A stretch of 64,000 nt of DNA, from assembly GCF_021010565.1 (NCBI RefSeq), contig NZ_JAJNAY010000001.1, forward strand, positions 62,001 to 126,000, written 5' to 3'. The notes below the pieces were generated by a model. That model was not told the DNA's origin. It did not search any database and saw only the letters and a list, made by a program, of their open reading frames with translations. A program made the translations under genes and the position numbers. This document shows positions 1 through 8,774 of the stretch, one piece after another. This DNA is from Chryseobacterium turcicum (lineage in GTDB: Bacteria; Bacteroidota; Bacteroidia; Flavobacteriales; Weeksellaceae). How positions within the stretch are numbered: the first letter of the stretch is position 1; every line of letters starts with the position of its first letter.

Positions 1-1804
1 TATCGCCCGTTATATATTTTTCTGCAATTATGGTACAAGCAGGCCCAGCCCAAGTACCTCCAAAGCCACCATGTTCCATTACCCCTACTACAACAATTTT
101 AGGCTTATCTGCAGGAGCAATCAAGACAAAAATAGCATTATCTTTTCCTTGCGGCACCTGTGCAGTACCCGTTTTTGCCAACTGAGTAAAGTCGTTTGAT
201 TTTAAACTTCTCGCAGTACCCGCCAAAACCACTGCTTCCATCCCTTTCAGAACAGGACCAAAATGCTTGGGGTCTACTAAAGTTTGATGTTTCACTTTAA
301 ATCTAGGGTCAGGATTTGGTCTTCCATCAATAAGTCTAACAATATGTGGCGTATAGTACCAACCTCTATTAGCAATTGCAGAAACATAATTGGCAAGCTG
401 CAGAGGAGTTACCATTACATCTCCCTGCCCCATCCCGTTGTAGATGGCACCGGTAGACATTTCATCCCAATTTTTATAATCTTGTCTGGTAGAACCGTTG
501 GCTTTTATGATGGCTTTAAATCTTCTTTCATAAAAATCTCCGGAAGGAATTCTACCTTTTGCACCCACTGCAAAATCGTTATTCAGGAACTCTCCGACCC
601 CAAAACTGCTCATTATTTTTTTCCATTCATCGACTCCTTTTGAAGGATTTCCTGGATATTTTTTAATGATAGCAATAAATGCGTAGGTGAAAAAACAGTT
701 ACTAGAAACTTGAATTGCAGGAATTAATGGGTCTGCCCCACCGTGGCCTTTAATTCTTTTTCCTTTGTAGAAAAATCCGCCACCACATGGGAAAATTGTT
801 TTTTCGTCCATCACTCCCATTTGCATCGCAGCCAAAGCAGTCAATAGCTTGAAAGTAGAACCAGGAGGATAACCCGCCTGCAAAGCTCTATCAAAAGTAG
901 GTTTGTTTTCGTAAATAGTATCTTTCGAAAGCGCGTATAAATTTTTAGACTTATTAGGGCCAGTAAAAAGGTTTGGATCAATATCCGGACCTGTAGCAGA
1001 AACCAAAACTTCACCGTTATTGGGATCTATTGCCACGATAGCGCCATGTTTATTCACCAACATCTCCTCAGCAAGCTTTTGTAAATCATAATCGATGGTA
1101 AGGGTAATATCTTTTCCGGTTACAACGTCTTTGTCTAAAGTTCCGTTTTTATATGGGCCTACATTTCTAAGTTTGATGTCTTTCTGAATATATTTAATTC
1201 CTTTTACCCCTCTCAGTTCTTTTTCGTAAGATTTTTCAATCCCTGTTTTACCGATGAGGTCACCTGGAAGATAATATGTAGAATCTTTTTTAATTTCTCT
1301 ATCGTTGACTTCACTTGTATATCCCAAAAGATTTCCAGAAGTAGAAACTTCATATTGTCTTTGAGGACGTTGAACGATACTAAAAGCGGGATATTTGAAT
1401 ATAATCTCCTGAACTCTTGCAATTTCCTCTCTGCTCAAATCTTTGATGAAAGTCATCGGCGTAAGCTTGGAGTAATATTTTTCAGTTTTAATTGTATTAA
1501 TTCTTTTAATGAAATCACTTTTTTCAATTTTTATTAAATTACAGAAAGCCAATGTATCAAAATCGGGCTTCATTAAAGCCTGAGTAAAAGAAATTTCGTA
1601 GGCAGGCTGATTTCCTACCATGATTTTACCATTTCTATCGAATATAACACCACGCTGTGGAATCACATATTCGGTTTTGATAGAAGTATTGGCAGCATTC
1701 AGCGCATAACGGTCTGTAAACAGCTGTAAATAAGAAAGCCTTGCTACAAAAATAAGAGCAATGGCAATGAGAATCGTTAAAATTTTTATATGGCGTGTAT
1801 TCAA
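1..1804 (-). CDS. mrdA: Penicillin-binding protein 2 (peptidoglycan transpeptidase), C-terminus cut by window edge
   Basis: Class B PBP that cross-links peptidoglycan during cell elongation, as partner of MreBCD and RodA. About 601 residues are visible. An N-terminal membrane anchor lies at about residues 5-22. The active-site serine motif is S316-T-F-K319 in the context PPGSTFKLL. The KTG triad motif follows near bases 160-170, and the stop codon lies left of base 1. No in-frame ATG exists near the N-terminus: an in-frame stop sits about 18 bases upstream, and the only start that keeps the membrane anchor is TTG at 1804, overlapping the mreD stop as TTGA. It is the last visible gene of mreB-mreC-mreD-PBP2. 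The family call is sure; the TTG start is inferred. Confidence 0.93.
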   Translation of the reverse strand, partial: MNTRHIKILTILIAIALIFVARLSYLQLFTDRYALNAANTSIKTEYVIPQRGVIFDRNGKIMVGNQPAYEISFTQALMKPDFDTLAFCNLIKIEKSDFIKRINTIKTEKYYSKLTPMTFIKDLSREEIARVQEIIFKYPAFSIVQRPQRQYEVSTSGNLLGYTSEVNDREIKKDSTYYLPGDLIGKTGIEKSYEKELRGVKGIKYIQKDIKLRNVGPYKNGTLDKDVVTGKDITLTIDYDLQKLAEEMLVNKHGAIVAIDPNNGEVLVSATGPDIDPNLFTGPNKSKNLYALSKDTIYENKPTFDRALQAGYPPGSTFKLLTALAAMQMGVMDEKTIFPCGGGFFYKGKRIKGHGGADPLIPAIQVSSNCFFTYAFIAIIKKYPGNPSKGVDEWKKIMSSFGVGEFLNNDFAVGAKGRIPSGDFYERRFKAIIKANGSTRQDYKNWDEMSTGAIYNGMGQGDVMVTPLQLANYVSAIANRGWYYTPHIVRLIDGRPNPDPRFKVKHQTLVDPKHFGPVLKGMEAVVLAGTARSLKSNDFTQLAKTGTAQVPQGKDNAIFVLIAPADKPKIVVVGVMEHGGFGGTWAGPACTIIAEKYITGD

Positions 1805-2307
1805 ACTTTCTGTTTGATTTTAAAGATTAATGCGTAAACTATGATAAATATAAAGGAAATAACACTCGTTACCAACACATTAAATAAAATTTCAAAAATT
1901 CTGGTGAATTTAAAAAACTCGATATACTGCACCAAAAGCTGATGTAGAGAGATACTTGAAAACAAAAACAGCAAAAATTGCGTCCATTGCAAAGACTGAA
2001 ATGAAAAGAAATCTGTAGAAGTATCTGTAGATGTACGGAATATCAATGTACGGAAATATGCAATCACTGTCGTCGCCAAAGCATTAATTCCCCATGTACC
2101 CAAAAAACCATCTACGGCAAGCCCAATTAAAAAACTTAATGCCAAAAACTGAAACTTGTTTCTAAAAAAAGGATAGAACATCACAAACACCGGATATAAA
2201 ACCGGAGTGAATTTACCGAACAAGGTAATTCTGTTCAATACAAAAACTTGTAATGCAACCAGAAAAGCCATGATCAAAAGATCTGTAAATACGGTTCTAC
2301 TAATCAT
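1801..2307 (-). CDS. mreD: Rod shape-determining protein MreD
   Basis: Small integral membrane protein of the elongasome, usually 160-170 residues; this one has 168. The sequence is almost entirely hydrophobic, with about five membrane segments and conserved small and polar residues near VDGFLGTWGINA. It overlaps the mreC stop by 8 bases and its own stop overlaps the PBP2 start, so translation is probably coupled. Sequence similarity in this family is weak and the call rests mainly on length, hydrophobicity and the position between mreC and PBP2, which is highly conserved. Confidence 0.9.
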   Translation of the reverse strand: MISRTVFTDLLIMAFLVALQVFVLNRITLFGKFTPVLYPVFVMFYPFFRNKFQFLALSFLIGLAVDGFLGTWGINALATTVIAYFRTLIFRTSTDTSTDFFSFQSLQWTQFLLFLFSSISLHQLLVQYIEFFKFTRIFEILFNVLVTSVISFIFIIVYALIFKIKQKV

Positions 2308-3154
2308 TTTCTTTTTTTATTACCGCCTGCAGAGTATCCTGAATTTTCTGAACCTCAGCTTTTTTAAGATTTTTAACAACGAAAACTTTATTTAAAGCTC
2401 CCATTTTTTCACTTAATTCTACTGATATATCCCAAAATCCTGTTTTGTTATCTACGGTATACCCCGCAATAGTACCTATCATAACACCTTTAGGGAAAAT
2501 CGCAGACTTTCCGTCGGTTTCTATCGTATCACCAATTTTCAGGGAAACATATTTTGGCACATCTGCCAAATGCATCAGTCGGGAATTATCTCCCTTCCAC
2601 GTTAAAGTTCCGAAATATCCTGAGTTTTTTAACGAAGCATTAATTCTTATTTTATTAACGCTTAAAACCGATTGTACTAAAGCGTAACTATCGGTTGAAT
2701 TAATAACAATTCCAGCGATTCCTTTTGGAGCCATTACGCCCATTTGAGGATAAACACCATCTCTTGTTCCACGGTTGATTGTGAAGTAATTATTTCTTCT
2801 GTTGATGCTGTTAAAAACAATTTCACCATCTACAAAAGTATAGATTTGACCACCTCCTAAAGTGTCGTGCACCTTTCTGAATTGCGGATTTGCAGCACCT
2901 TGTTTGCCATAAAGGTCAACCATTAAGGCTTTATTTTGAGCTACAAGATCTTCGTTGGTTTGTTTCAGTTTTAGATAAGAAACACCTTCATCAATATAGC
3001 CTGAAACCCAAGAGTTAAAAGCCGCAGTTTGCCCTGCAAGCCACGATTGCTGCATCGCATTCTTAGAGAATATCAAAATGAGAGCAATAATTTGCAGGAA
3101 AATAAAGAATACAAAAAGAGCATTCTTCGAAAATAATCTCAGCAAAAATCCCAT
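2300..3154 (-). CDS. mreC: Rod shape-determining protein MreC
   Basis: Periplasmic scaffold of the elongasome that links MreB filaments to PBP2. Length is 284 residues, normal for the family. One N-terminal membrane anchor (about residues 8-30) is followed by a short coiled coil (about 53-85, YLKLKQTNEDLVAQNKAL) and then the double beta-barrel domain, with the typical segment GVMAPKGIAGIVIN. It starts 28 bases after mreB and overlaps mreD, consistent with one operon. The C-terminus is short and charged. Confidence 0.95.
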   Translation of the reverse strand: MGFLLRLFSKNALFVFFIFLQIIALILIFSKNAMQQSWLAGQTAAFNSWVSGYIDEGVSYLKLKQTNEDLVAQNKALMVDLYGKQGAANPQFRKVHDTLGGGQIYTFVDGEIVFNSINRRNNYFTINRGTRDGVYPQMGVMAPKGIAGIVINSTDSYALVQSVLSVNKIRINASLKNSGYFGTLTWKGDNSRLMHLADVPKYVSLKIGDTIETDGKSAIFPKGVMIGTIAGYTVDNKTGFWDISVELSEKMGALNKVFVVKNLKKAEVQKIQDTLQAVIKKEND

Positions 3155-3182
3155 TTAGATAAAAAGTCGTAAAAAGTTAAAA

Positions 3183-4208
3183 TTATTTAATTAAGAAATT
3201 GAATTTATCCATATTCTTAAGTGCAATACCCGTTCCGCGAACAACAGCTCTTAGCGGATCTTCAGCTACAAAAACCGGAAGACCAGTCTTTTTATGCAAT
3301 CTGTCTGCAAGACCTCTCAATAAAGCACCACCACCTGCAAGATAAATACCTGTTTTGTAAATATCTGCAGCCAATTCTGGCGGCGTAAGAGAAAGAGTTT
3401 CCATCACAGAATCTTCAATTCTTATAATTGATTTATCCAAAGCACGGGCAATTTCTTTATACCCAACCATAATTTCTTTTGGCTTCCCGGTAATAAGATC
3501 CCTTCCCTGTACTGGAATATCGTCGATATCTACATCTAAATCTTCAACAGCAGAACCTACTTCGATTTTCACTCTTTCAGCAGTTCTTTCTCCGATGTAT
3601 AAATTATGATGCGTTCTTAAAAAATAAGCAATATCATTCGTGAATACATCACCTGCAATTTTCACAGATTTATCACAAACAATACCTCCCAAAGCAACAA
3701 CAGCGATTTCTGTAGTACCACCACCTATGTCGATAATCATGTTACCTTCTGGCTTTTGTACATCAATACCTACTCCTATTGCAGCAGCCATTGGCTCATA
3801 AATCAATCGTACTTCTTTTGCGTTTACTTTTTGAGCAGAATCTCTTACCGCTCTTTTTTCAACCTCCGTAATTCCTGAAGGAATACAGATTACAATTCTT
3901 AAAGCAGGCTGAATAAATCTCCCTTTGATTCCCGGAATTTTTTTGATAAATTCTTTAATCATGTGCTCTGAAGCATGGAAATCTGCAATAACCCCATCTT
4001 TCAAAGGACGGATGGTTTTTATATCTTCATGTGTTTTACCCTGCATATGTTTCGCCTGCTCTCCAACAGCAATCGGCTTTCCTGTAGAACGTTCTATTGC
4101 AACAATAGAAGGCTGATCTATAACAATTTTATTATTATGGATGATAAGCGTGTTGGCAGTTCCAAGGTCTATCGCTATTTCTTGCGTAAACATATCGAAT
4201 AAACTCAT
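3183..4208 (-). CDS. mreB: Rod shape-determining protein MreB (bacterial actin)
   Basis: Actin-like ATPase that forms membrane-bound filaments and steers lateral wall synthesis. It has 341 residues, the family norm. Actin-fold motifs are visible: phosphate-1 loop IAIDLGTANT (D14), the YEPMAAAIG segment, phosphate-2 loop IDIGGGTTEIAV, and the adenosine motif LAGGGALLRGL. It is the first gene of the operon. Just upstream lies AAGGAG about 6 bases from the ATG, a strong Shine-Dalgarno sequence that is rare in this window, and a TATCTTTG promoter box at 4233-4240. Confidence 0.98.
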   Translation of the reverse strand: MSLFDMFTQEIAIDLGTANTLIIHNNKIVIDQPSIVAIERSTGKPIAVGEQAKHMQGKTHEDIKTIRPLKDGVIADFHASEHMIKEFIKKIPGIKGRFIQPALRIVICIPSGITEVEKRAVRDSAQKVNAKEVRLIYEPMAAAIGVGIDVQKPEGNMIIDIGGGTTEIAVVALGGIVCDKSVKIAGDVFTNDIAYFLRTHHNLYIGERTAERVKIEVGSAVEDLDVDIDDIPVQGRDLITGKPKEIMVGYKEIARALDKSIIRIEDSVMETLSLTPPELAADIYKTGIYLAGGGALLRGLADRLHKKTGLPVFVAEDPLRAVVRGTGIALKNMDKFNFLIK

Positions 4209-4232
4209 AATTTTCTCCTTGATTTAAGTTTA

Positions 4233-4240
4233 CAAAGATA
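4233..4240 (-). promoter_or_regulatory. -7 box TATCTTTG of the mreB operon
   Basis: Exact match to the Bacteroidota -7 consensus TAnnTTTG, read on the minus strand 25 bases before the mreB ATG. A TTTG that could serve as the -33 element lies 24 bases further upstream, one base beyond the usual 17-23 spacing. Confidence 0.55.
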
Positions 4241-4431
4241 TAAATTATACTATACTAACGATTACAAAGTTTTATATAATTTGGTTAAATTTTTATTAAA
4301 ATTGCACTTTTTTCTTAATGTATTGTTTTTGTAAGTTTAAAAAAAAGCTATAAAATCTTAGATAATTAATTTATAGCTTTTTACGATAATTATCATACAA
4401 ACAATCGCAAAATGTTTAAGTAAAATTTGCT

Positions 4432-4439
4432 TAAATTTG
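4432..4439 (+). promoter_or_regulatory. -7 box TAAATTTG of the hemA operon, almost touching the start codon
   Basis: Exact TAnnTTTG match ending 9 bases before the hemA ATG at 4449. If used, transcription would start within a few bases of the ATG, giving a leaderless or near-leaderless mRNA. It also excludes the in-frame TTG at 4437, which overlaps the box, as a start. Confidence 0.5.
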
Positions 4440-4448
4440 CGACTGATT

Positions 4449-5723
4449 ATGATACAGTATTCCAATATACATCAAACCTCAAATTTTGCCGTATTATCTA
4501 TCAGTTTTGAAAAGGCTGATGTAGAAACGAGGGGGAAATTTGCGTTTTTTGATGACAATATTAAAAACTTTGTCACCCGAATTCACGATGAAAATTTAGG
4601 GGACGCTTTTGTGGTTTCTACATGTAATAGAACCGAAATCTACACCACTTCTCCCAATTACCTTTTGGTAGCCGAAGAATATTGTAAGACAATTGGTGTA
4701 AATATTTCAGATTTTCTTCAATTTGCCAATATCGCAACAAAAGAAGAAGCTTTACATCATTTATTCAGAGTGGCAGCCGGACTGGAAAGCCAAATCATAG
4801 GTGATTTTGAAATCATCGGACAAATCAAGAAAGCGTACGCCCGTTTTAAAAAAGAAAGACAAAACTCGAATCCTTTTTTAGAAAGGTCGATTAATTCTGC
4901 AATTCAGATTTCTAAAAGAATTAAAAATGAGACCGGCATTTCAAATGGGGCAGCTTCGGTTTCTTATGCGGCAGTACATTATATTTTAAATAATCAAAAA
5001 AGAATTACCGAAAAAAACATTCTCCTTCTCGGAGTGGGTGAAATTGGGCAAAATACTGTCGAAAACTTGGTAAAACACGTTTATCAGCCTAGCATAAAAA
5101 TCGCCAACCGAACTCAGGAAAAAGCCGCGAAAATTTCAGAGAAATACAATATTCCCAATATTGACTATAATGATTTTGAAAAAGAATTAGAAAATACGGA
5201 TATTTTAATCGTTGCTACGGGAGCAAAAACACCCATCATCAACAAGTTTCATTTAAAAAACGGAAAAGAAATTTTAATTATTGACCTTTCGATTCCTCAT
5301 AATGTAGACAAAAATGTTTCTGAGCTTAGCAATGTGACCTTGATAGATGTTGACGAACTTTCAAAACAAATACAGGAAACCATTCAGCAGCGTGAAAAAG
5401 AAGTTCCAAAAGCTGAAGTTATCATTAAAGAAATGACCAAAGATTTTCTGGAATGGGAAAAAAAGAGAAAACTGGCACCCAATATTCATCATTTCAAAGC
5501 GGTCCTCAAAAACATGGAGCGCAACGAAATGCACAATTTTTACAGAAAAAATAAGTACATCAATATCAACGACATGGAGCTTTCTGAGAAGATGATTCAG
5601 AAAATTACCAACCGTTTTGCAAAATATATTATCGACAACCCTCTAAAAGCCGAGGAAATTAGTAAATTAATGCACGAAATTTTAGTCGAACAACCCAATA
5701 ACGAATTCAATGAAAAGCATTAG
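4449..5723 (+). CDS. hemA: Glutamyl-tRNA reductase
   Basis: First committed step of C5-pathway haem synthesis: reduces glutamyl-tRNA(Glu) to glutamate-1-semialdehyde with NADPH. From the ATG at 4449 the protein has 424 residues. The catalytic cysteine is Cys59 in STCNRTEIY; the substrate region contains AAGLESQIIGDFEI; the NADPH-binding Rossmann motif is LLLGVGEIGQNT. A longer in-frame start (TTG 4437) lies inside the promoter box and is rejected. The 3' end overlaps hemC by 14 bases. It stands divergent from mreB across a 240-base gap. Confidence 0.97.
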   Translation: MIQYSNIHQTSNFAVLSISFEKADVETRGKFAFFDDNIKNFVTRIHDENLGDAFVVSTCNRTEIYTTSPNYLLVAEEYCKTIGVNISDFLQFANIATKEEALHHLFRVAAGLESQIIGDFEIIGQIKKAYARFKKERQNSNPFLERSINSAIQISKRIKNETGISNGAASVSYAAVHYILNNQKRITEKNILLLGVGEIGQNTVENLVKHVYQPSIKIANRTQEKAAKISEKYNIPNIDYNDFEKELENTDILIVATGAKTPIINKFHLKNGKEILIIDLSIPHNVDKNVSELSNVTLIDVDELSKQIQETIQQREKEVPKAEVIIKEMTKDFLEWEKKRKLAPNIHHFKAVLKNMERNEMHNFYRKNKYININDMELSEKMIQKITNRFAKYIIDNPLKAEEISKLMHEILVEQPNNEFNEKH

Positions 5724-6618
5724 AATAGGAACCCGAAATTCTGCACTTGCACTTTGGCAGGCAAGAGAAGTTGCAAGACATTTGCAAAACCTTAATTACC
5801 TTACCGAGATTGTCCCAATCGTTTCTTCAGGCGATAAAAATCTGAACCAACCTCTTTACACCTTAGGAATAACGGGGGTTTTCACGAGAGATTTAGACAC
5901 CGCATTACTGAATGATGAAATAGACATTGCTGTACATTCTCTTAAAGACGTTCCTACAAAATTACCCGAAAACATAGAAATTGTCGCTTATCTTGAGAGA
6001 GATTATCCGCAGGATGTTTTAATTAAAAGAAAATCGGCAATCCATAAAGAATTTCACGAGCTTAAATTGGCAACCAGCAGTTTAAGAAGACGAGCTTTTT
6101 GGTCTAAACACTATCCTACCACAGAGTTTTTTGATATCCGAGGGAATATTCAGACCAGACTTCAGAAGCTGGAAGAGCAAGATTTTGATGCCACTATTTT
6201 ATCACTTGCCGGAATTAAAAGAATGAAAATGGATATCGATTACGAGTTTATTCCATTCATGATTCCTGCCCCTTCACAAGGTGTAGTTGCTGTTGCCGGA
6301 CATTCTGATAAAAAAGAAATCAATGATATTCTAAAACAGATTTCTCATCAAGAAACAAAAATTTGTGTAGAGATTGAAAGAAACTTCCTAAGCACTTTAG
6401 AAGGAGGTTGTACCGCACCTATTGGAGCTTTTGCTGAAAAATTTGACAATCAAATAAGATTAAAAGCCGCTCTTTGCTCATTAGACGGCAAAAACTACAT
6501 CGCAACCGACGAAAGTTTTGAGTATAATGAAGAAGAAGATTTTGGTGAAAAATTTGCCAATATTGTTTTAGAAAATGGCGGTAAAGAATTGATGACTGAA
6601 ATTAAAAGTCAAATCTAA
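5710..6618 (+). CDS. hemC: Hydroxymethylbilane synthase (porphobilinogen deaminase)
   Basis: Condenses four porphobilinogens to hydroxymethylbilane using a covalent dipyrromethane cofactor. Length 302 residues matches the family. Visible motifs: N-terminal RIGTRNSALALWQA, catalytic Asp80 in HSLKDVPT, Arg-rich substrate site TSSLRRRA, and the cofactor-binding Cys234 in EGGCTAPIGA. Its start overlaps the end of hemA, indicating translational coupling. The next haem gene, hemD, is separated from it by two unrelated exported-protein genes. Confidence 0.98.
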   Translation: MKSIRIGTRNSALALWQAREVARHLQNLNYLTEIVPIVSSGDKNLNQPLYTLGITGVFTRDLDTALLNDEIDIAVHSLKDVPTKLPENIEIVAYLERDYPQDVLIKRKSAIHKEFHELKLATSSLRRRAFWSKHYPTTEFFDIRGNIQTRLQKLEEQDFDATILSLAGIKRMKMDIDYEFIPFMIPAPSQGVVAVAGHSDKKEINDILKQISHQETKICVEIERNFLSTLEGGCTAPIGAFAEKFDNQIRLKAALCSLDGKNYIATDESFEYNEEEDFGEKFANIVLENGGKELMTEIKSQI

Positions 6619-6698
6619 TTTTAAATTACTAAGATTTATTGAATTGTTAAGATTGGATAAGTAAATTTCTTTAGAAATTACTTAAAAAGTCTACTTTA

Positions 6699-6720
6699 TT
6701 AAGATTTATCTGAATCTTAA
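6699..6720. other. Inverted repeat TTAAGATT-N6-AATCTTAA between hemC and the DUF1287 gene
   Basis: Eight-base arms around a 6-base loop in the 189-base gap after hemC. Two related copies (TAAGATT, TTAAGATT) lie upstream at about 6628 and 6648. No T-run follows directly, so it may be a weak terminator, an operator or only an AT-rich coincidence. Nothing else recognisable was seen in this gap. Confidence 0.3.
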
Positions 6721-6807
6721 CATTTCTTTATATCTAAAATACATGAATATTTAAAATTAATTTCCAACCTTTACAAGGCTTGTTTTTCAATTCAATATTC
6801 TAAGCTT

Positions 6808-7389
6808 ATGAAAAAATTCCTTTCAATATTATCTGTCATTCTGTTTGTTTTTTTTGCAAAAGCACAGACTCAGTTTGCTCAAAAATTATCTGATGCTGCT
6901 TTGAGCTTAACGAAAGATAAGGTGACTTACGACCCCGCTTATTACTCAATCAAATATCCAAACGGTGATGTAGCCTCAGACAAAGGCGTTTGTACAGATG
7001 TTATTATTAGAGCTTATCGAAAACTGGGAATTGATTTGCAAAAAGAAGTACATGAAGACATGAAGCTGAATTTTTCAAAATATCCTAAAAAGTTTGGTTT
7101 GAAAAAACCAGACACCAATATTGACCACAGAAGAGTTCCCAACCTGATGGTTTTCTTTGCCAAATTCGGCAAGTCAAAATCAATGAAAACAAAACCTGAA
7201 CTGTATGCGCCCGGAGACATTGTAACATGGCTTCTTCCTGGAAATCTAACGCATATCGGAATTGTAGTCAATAAAAAATCAGCAGACGGAAAAAGATATT
7301 TAATCGTTCACAACATCGGTGGCGGACAGGTCATTGAAGATTGTTTGTTTAAATTTACGATTACCGGACATTATCAATATTCAAAATAA
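6808..7389 (+). CDS. Exported DUF1287 protein, NlpC/P60-like fold
   Basis: A 193-residue protein with a signal peptide (about residues 1-19, cleavage near AKAQ) and one DUF1287 domain. DUF1287 proteins are related to the cysteine-peptidase/amidase superfamily of wall enzymes. Candidate catalytic residues are Cys62 in DKGVCTDVIIRAYR, His149 in LTHIGIVV and possibly His168 in VHNIGGGQ. The specific substrate is not known to me; a periplasmic peptidoglycan-related hydrolase is an inference, supported by the amidase gene that begins 3 bases after its stop. Both sit inside a haem gene cluster. Confidence 0.85.
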   Translation: MKKFLSILSVILFVFFAKAQTQFAQKLSDAALSLTKDKVTYDPAYYSIKYPNGDVASDKGVCTDVIIRAYRKLGIDLQKEVHEDMKLNFSKYPKKFGLKKPDTNIDHRRVPNLMVFFAKFGKSKSMKTKPELYAPGDIVTWLLPGNLTHIGIVVNKKSADGKRYLIVHNIGGGQVIEDCLFKFTITGHYQYSK

Positions 7390-7392
7390 TTT

Positions 7393-8052
7393 ATGATGAA
7401 AAAGATAGGTTCCGTTCTGTTTTTATTTATTTTAAACTTTAGCTTGGCACAAAACTCAGGCTTAAAAATTGTCGATAAACCAATCAATTATTCTGCAGAA
7501 AGAATTCAATTAAGTTTAGAATATTTAAAAGAACATCACGGTTTAACTCAAAAAACACCAACGATTGTTCCGAAAATAATTGTTTTGCATTACACCGCCG
7601 GAGGAACTGTAGAAAGCAACCACAAGTATTTTAATAAAACACATCTTGAAAGCGCCAGAAATACTTTAAAAAAACAAAGCACACTCAATGTTTCTTCGCA
7701 GTTCATTGTAGACCGAGACGGAACTATTTATCAATTAATGGAACCTACCATGTTTGCAAGACATACGATTGGTTTAAACTATTGCGCCATCGGAGTTGAA
7801 AATATTGGAAGCAAAAAACAACCGCTTACCGAAAAACAAGTAGAAGCCAATGCAGAATTAGTAAGGTATTTAACAAAAAAATATAAAATAGAATACCTCA
7901 TCGGGCATTCGGAATATGGAGTCTTCAGAAATTCTAAATTATGGAAAGAATCTGACCCAAAATATTTTACAGGAAAAGAAGACCCCGGAAAAGATTTCAT
8001 GACCAAAGTGCGAGCGCAAGTCGCCGATTTACATTTAAAAGATAAACCCTAA
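7393..8052 (+). CDS. N-acetylmuramoyl-L-alanine amidase (Amidase_2/AmpD-AmiD type), exported
   Basis: Zinc amidase cleaving the bond between MurNAc and the stem peptide. The 219-residue protein carries a signal peptide (about 1-20, ending NFSLAQ), so it acts in the periplasm or outer membrane rather than as cytoplasmic AmpD. Zinc ligands by family comparison are His66 (VLHYTAGG), His172 (IGHSEYG) and Asp197; catalytic residues are Glu136 (GVENIG) and Lys195. An alternative ATG lies one codon downstream, at 7396. The stop overlaps the hemD start by one base (TAATG), so the gene is transcribed with hemD-hemE. Confidence 0.93.
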   Translation: MMKKIGSVLFLFILNFSLAQNSGLKIVDKPINYSAERIQLSLEYLKEHHGLTQKTPTIVPKIIVLHYTAGGTVESNHKYFNKTHLESARNTLKKQSTLNVSSQFIVDRDGTIYQLMEPTMFARHTIGLNYCAIGVENIGSKKQPLTEKQVEANAELVRYLTKKYKIEYLIGHSEYGVFRNSKLWKESDPKYFTGKEDPGKDFMTKVRAQVADLHLKDKP

Positions 8053-8738
8053 TGAACATTTTATTTACCAAAAACATCGATTCATCATCTATTTCCGAAA
8101 AACTGGGAAATGACATCTTGGTCGATTGTATTGAAGTAATAAAAACGAAATCTCTTTCTGTAAATCGTTTTGACCTAAAAAACCACTCATTAATTTTCAC
8201 AAGCTCCAATGGTGTAAAGTCTTTTTTTGAAAACAGATTCCAGCCCAATGAAGATTTCACAGCCAAAAACTATAACAAGATTTATTGTGTAGGCGAAAAA
8301 ACAAAAAGAGAGATTCGTAAAAACGGATTCGGGACCTTTAAAGTTTTAAAAAATGCCGAAACACTCTCTCAATTTATTACTGAAAACTGTGCACATGAAC
8401 AATTCATTCATTTTTGTGGAAATTTAGCACTTGATGTTTTAGATAAAAAACTTCCGCTGCAAAATATTTCATATAAAAAAGTGACTGTTTATGAGACCGA
8501 AGCGCTTAATCCTGTGATACATGAAAAATATCATGCAATAGTTTTTTTTAGCCCGAGTGGAGTTCGTAGTTTTGCGAAAAATAATTCTTTAGAAAATGCC
8601 ATCCTTTTTTCAATAGGAGAAACAACCTCTAAAGAAGTAAGAAAACATACAAAATCTGAGATTTTTACGAGTCCGGAAAATACATTATTAAACATATTGT
8701 CGGTCATAAAAAATAGATTAGAGAACGATATTTCATAA
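8052..8738 (+). CDS. hemD: Uroporphyrinogen-III synthase
   Basis: Cyclises and inverts ring D of hydroxymethylbilane to give uroporphyrinogen III. The 228-residue length fits the family, which is poorly conserved in sequence. Recognisable parts are the segment LIFTSSNGVKSFF, the linker IYCVGEKTKREI and the C-terminal AIVFFSPSGVRSFAK followed by SIGETTSKEVRK. Its start is fused to the amidase stop (TAATG) and hemE follows 36 bases on, which supports the assignment. Confidence 0.93.
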   Translation: MNILFTKNIDSSSISEKLGNDILVDCIEVIKTKSLSVNRFDLKNHSLIFTSSNGVKSFFENRFQPNEDFTAKNYNKIYCVGEKTKREIRKNGFGTFKVLKNAETLSQFITENCAHEQFIHFCGNLALDVLDKKLPLQNISYKKVTVYETEALNPVIHEKYHAIVFFSPSGVRSFAKNNSLENAILFSIGETTSKEVRKHTKSEIFTSPENTLLNILSVIKNRLENDIS

Positions 8739-8774
8739 CCTATCAACTAAAAACCGCCAACTATTAAAAATATT

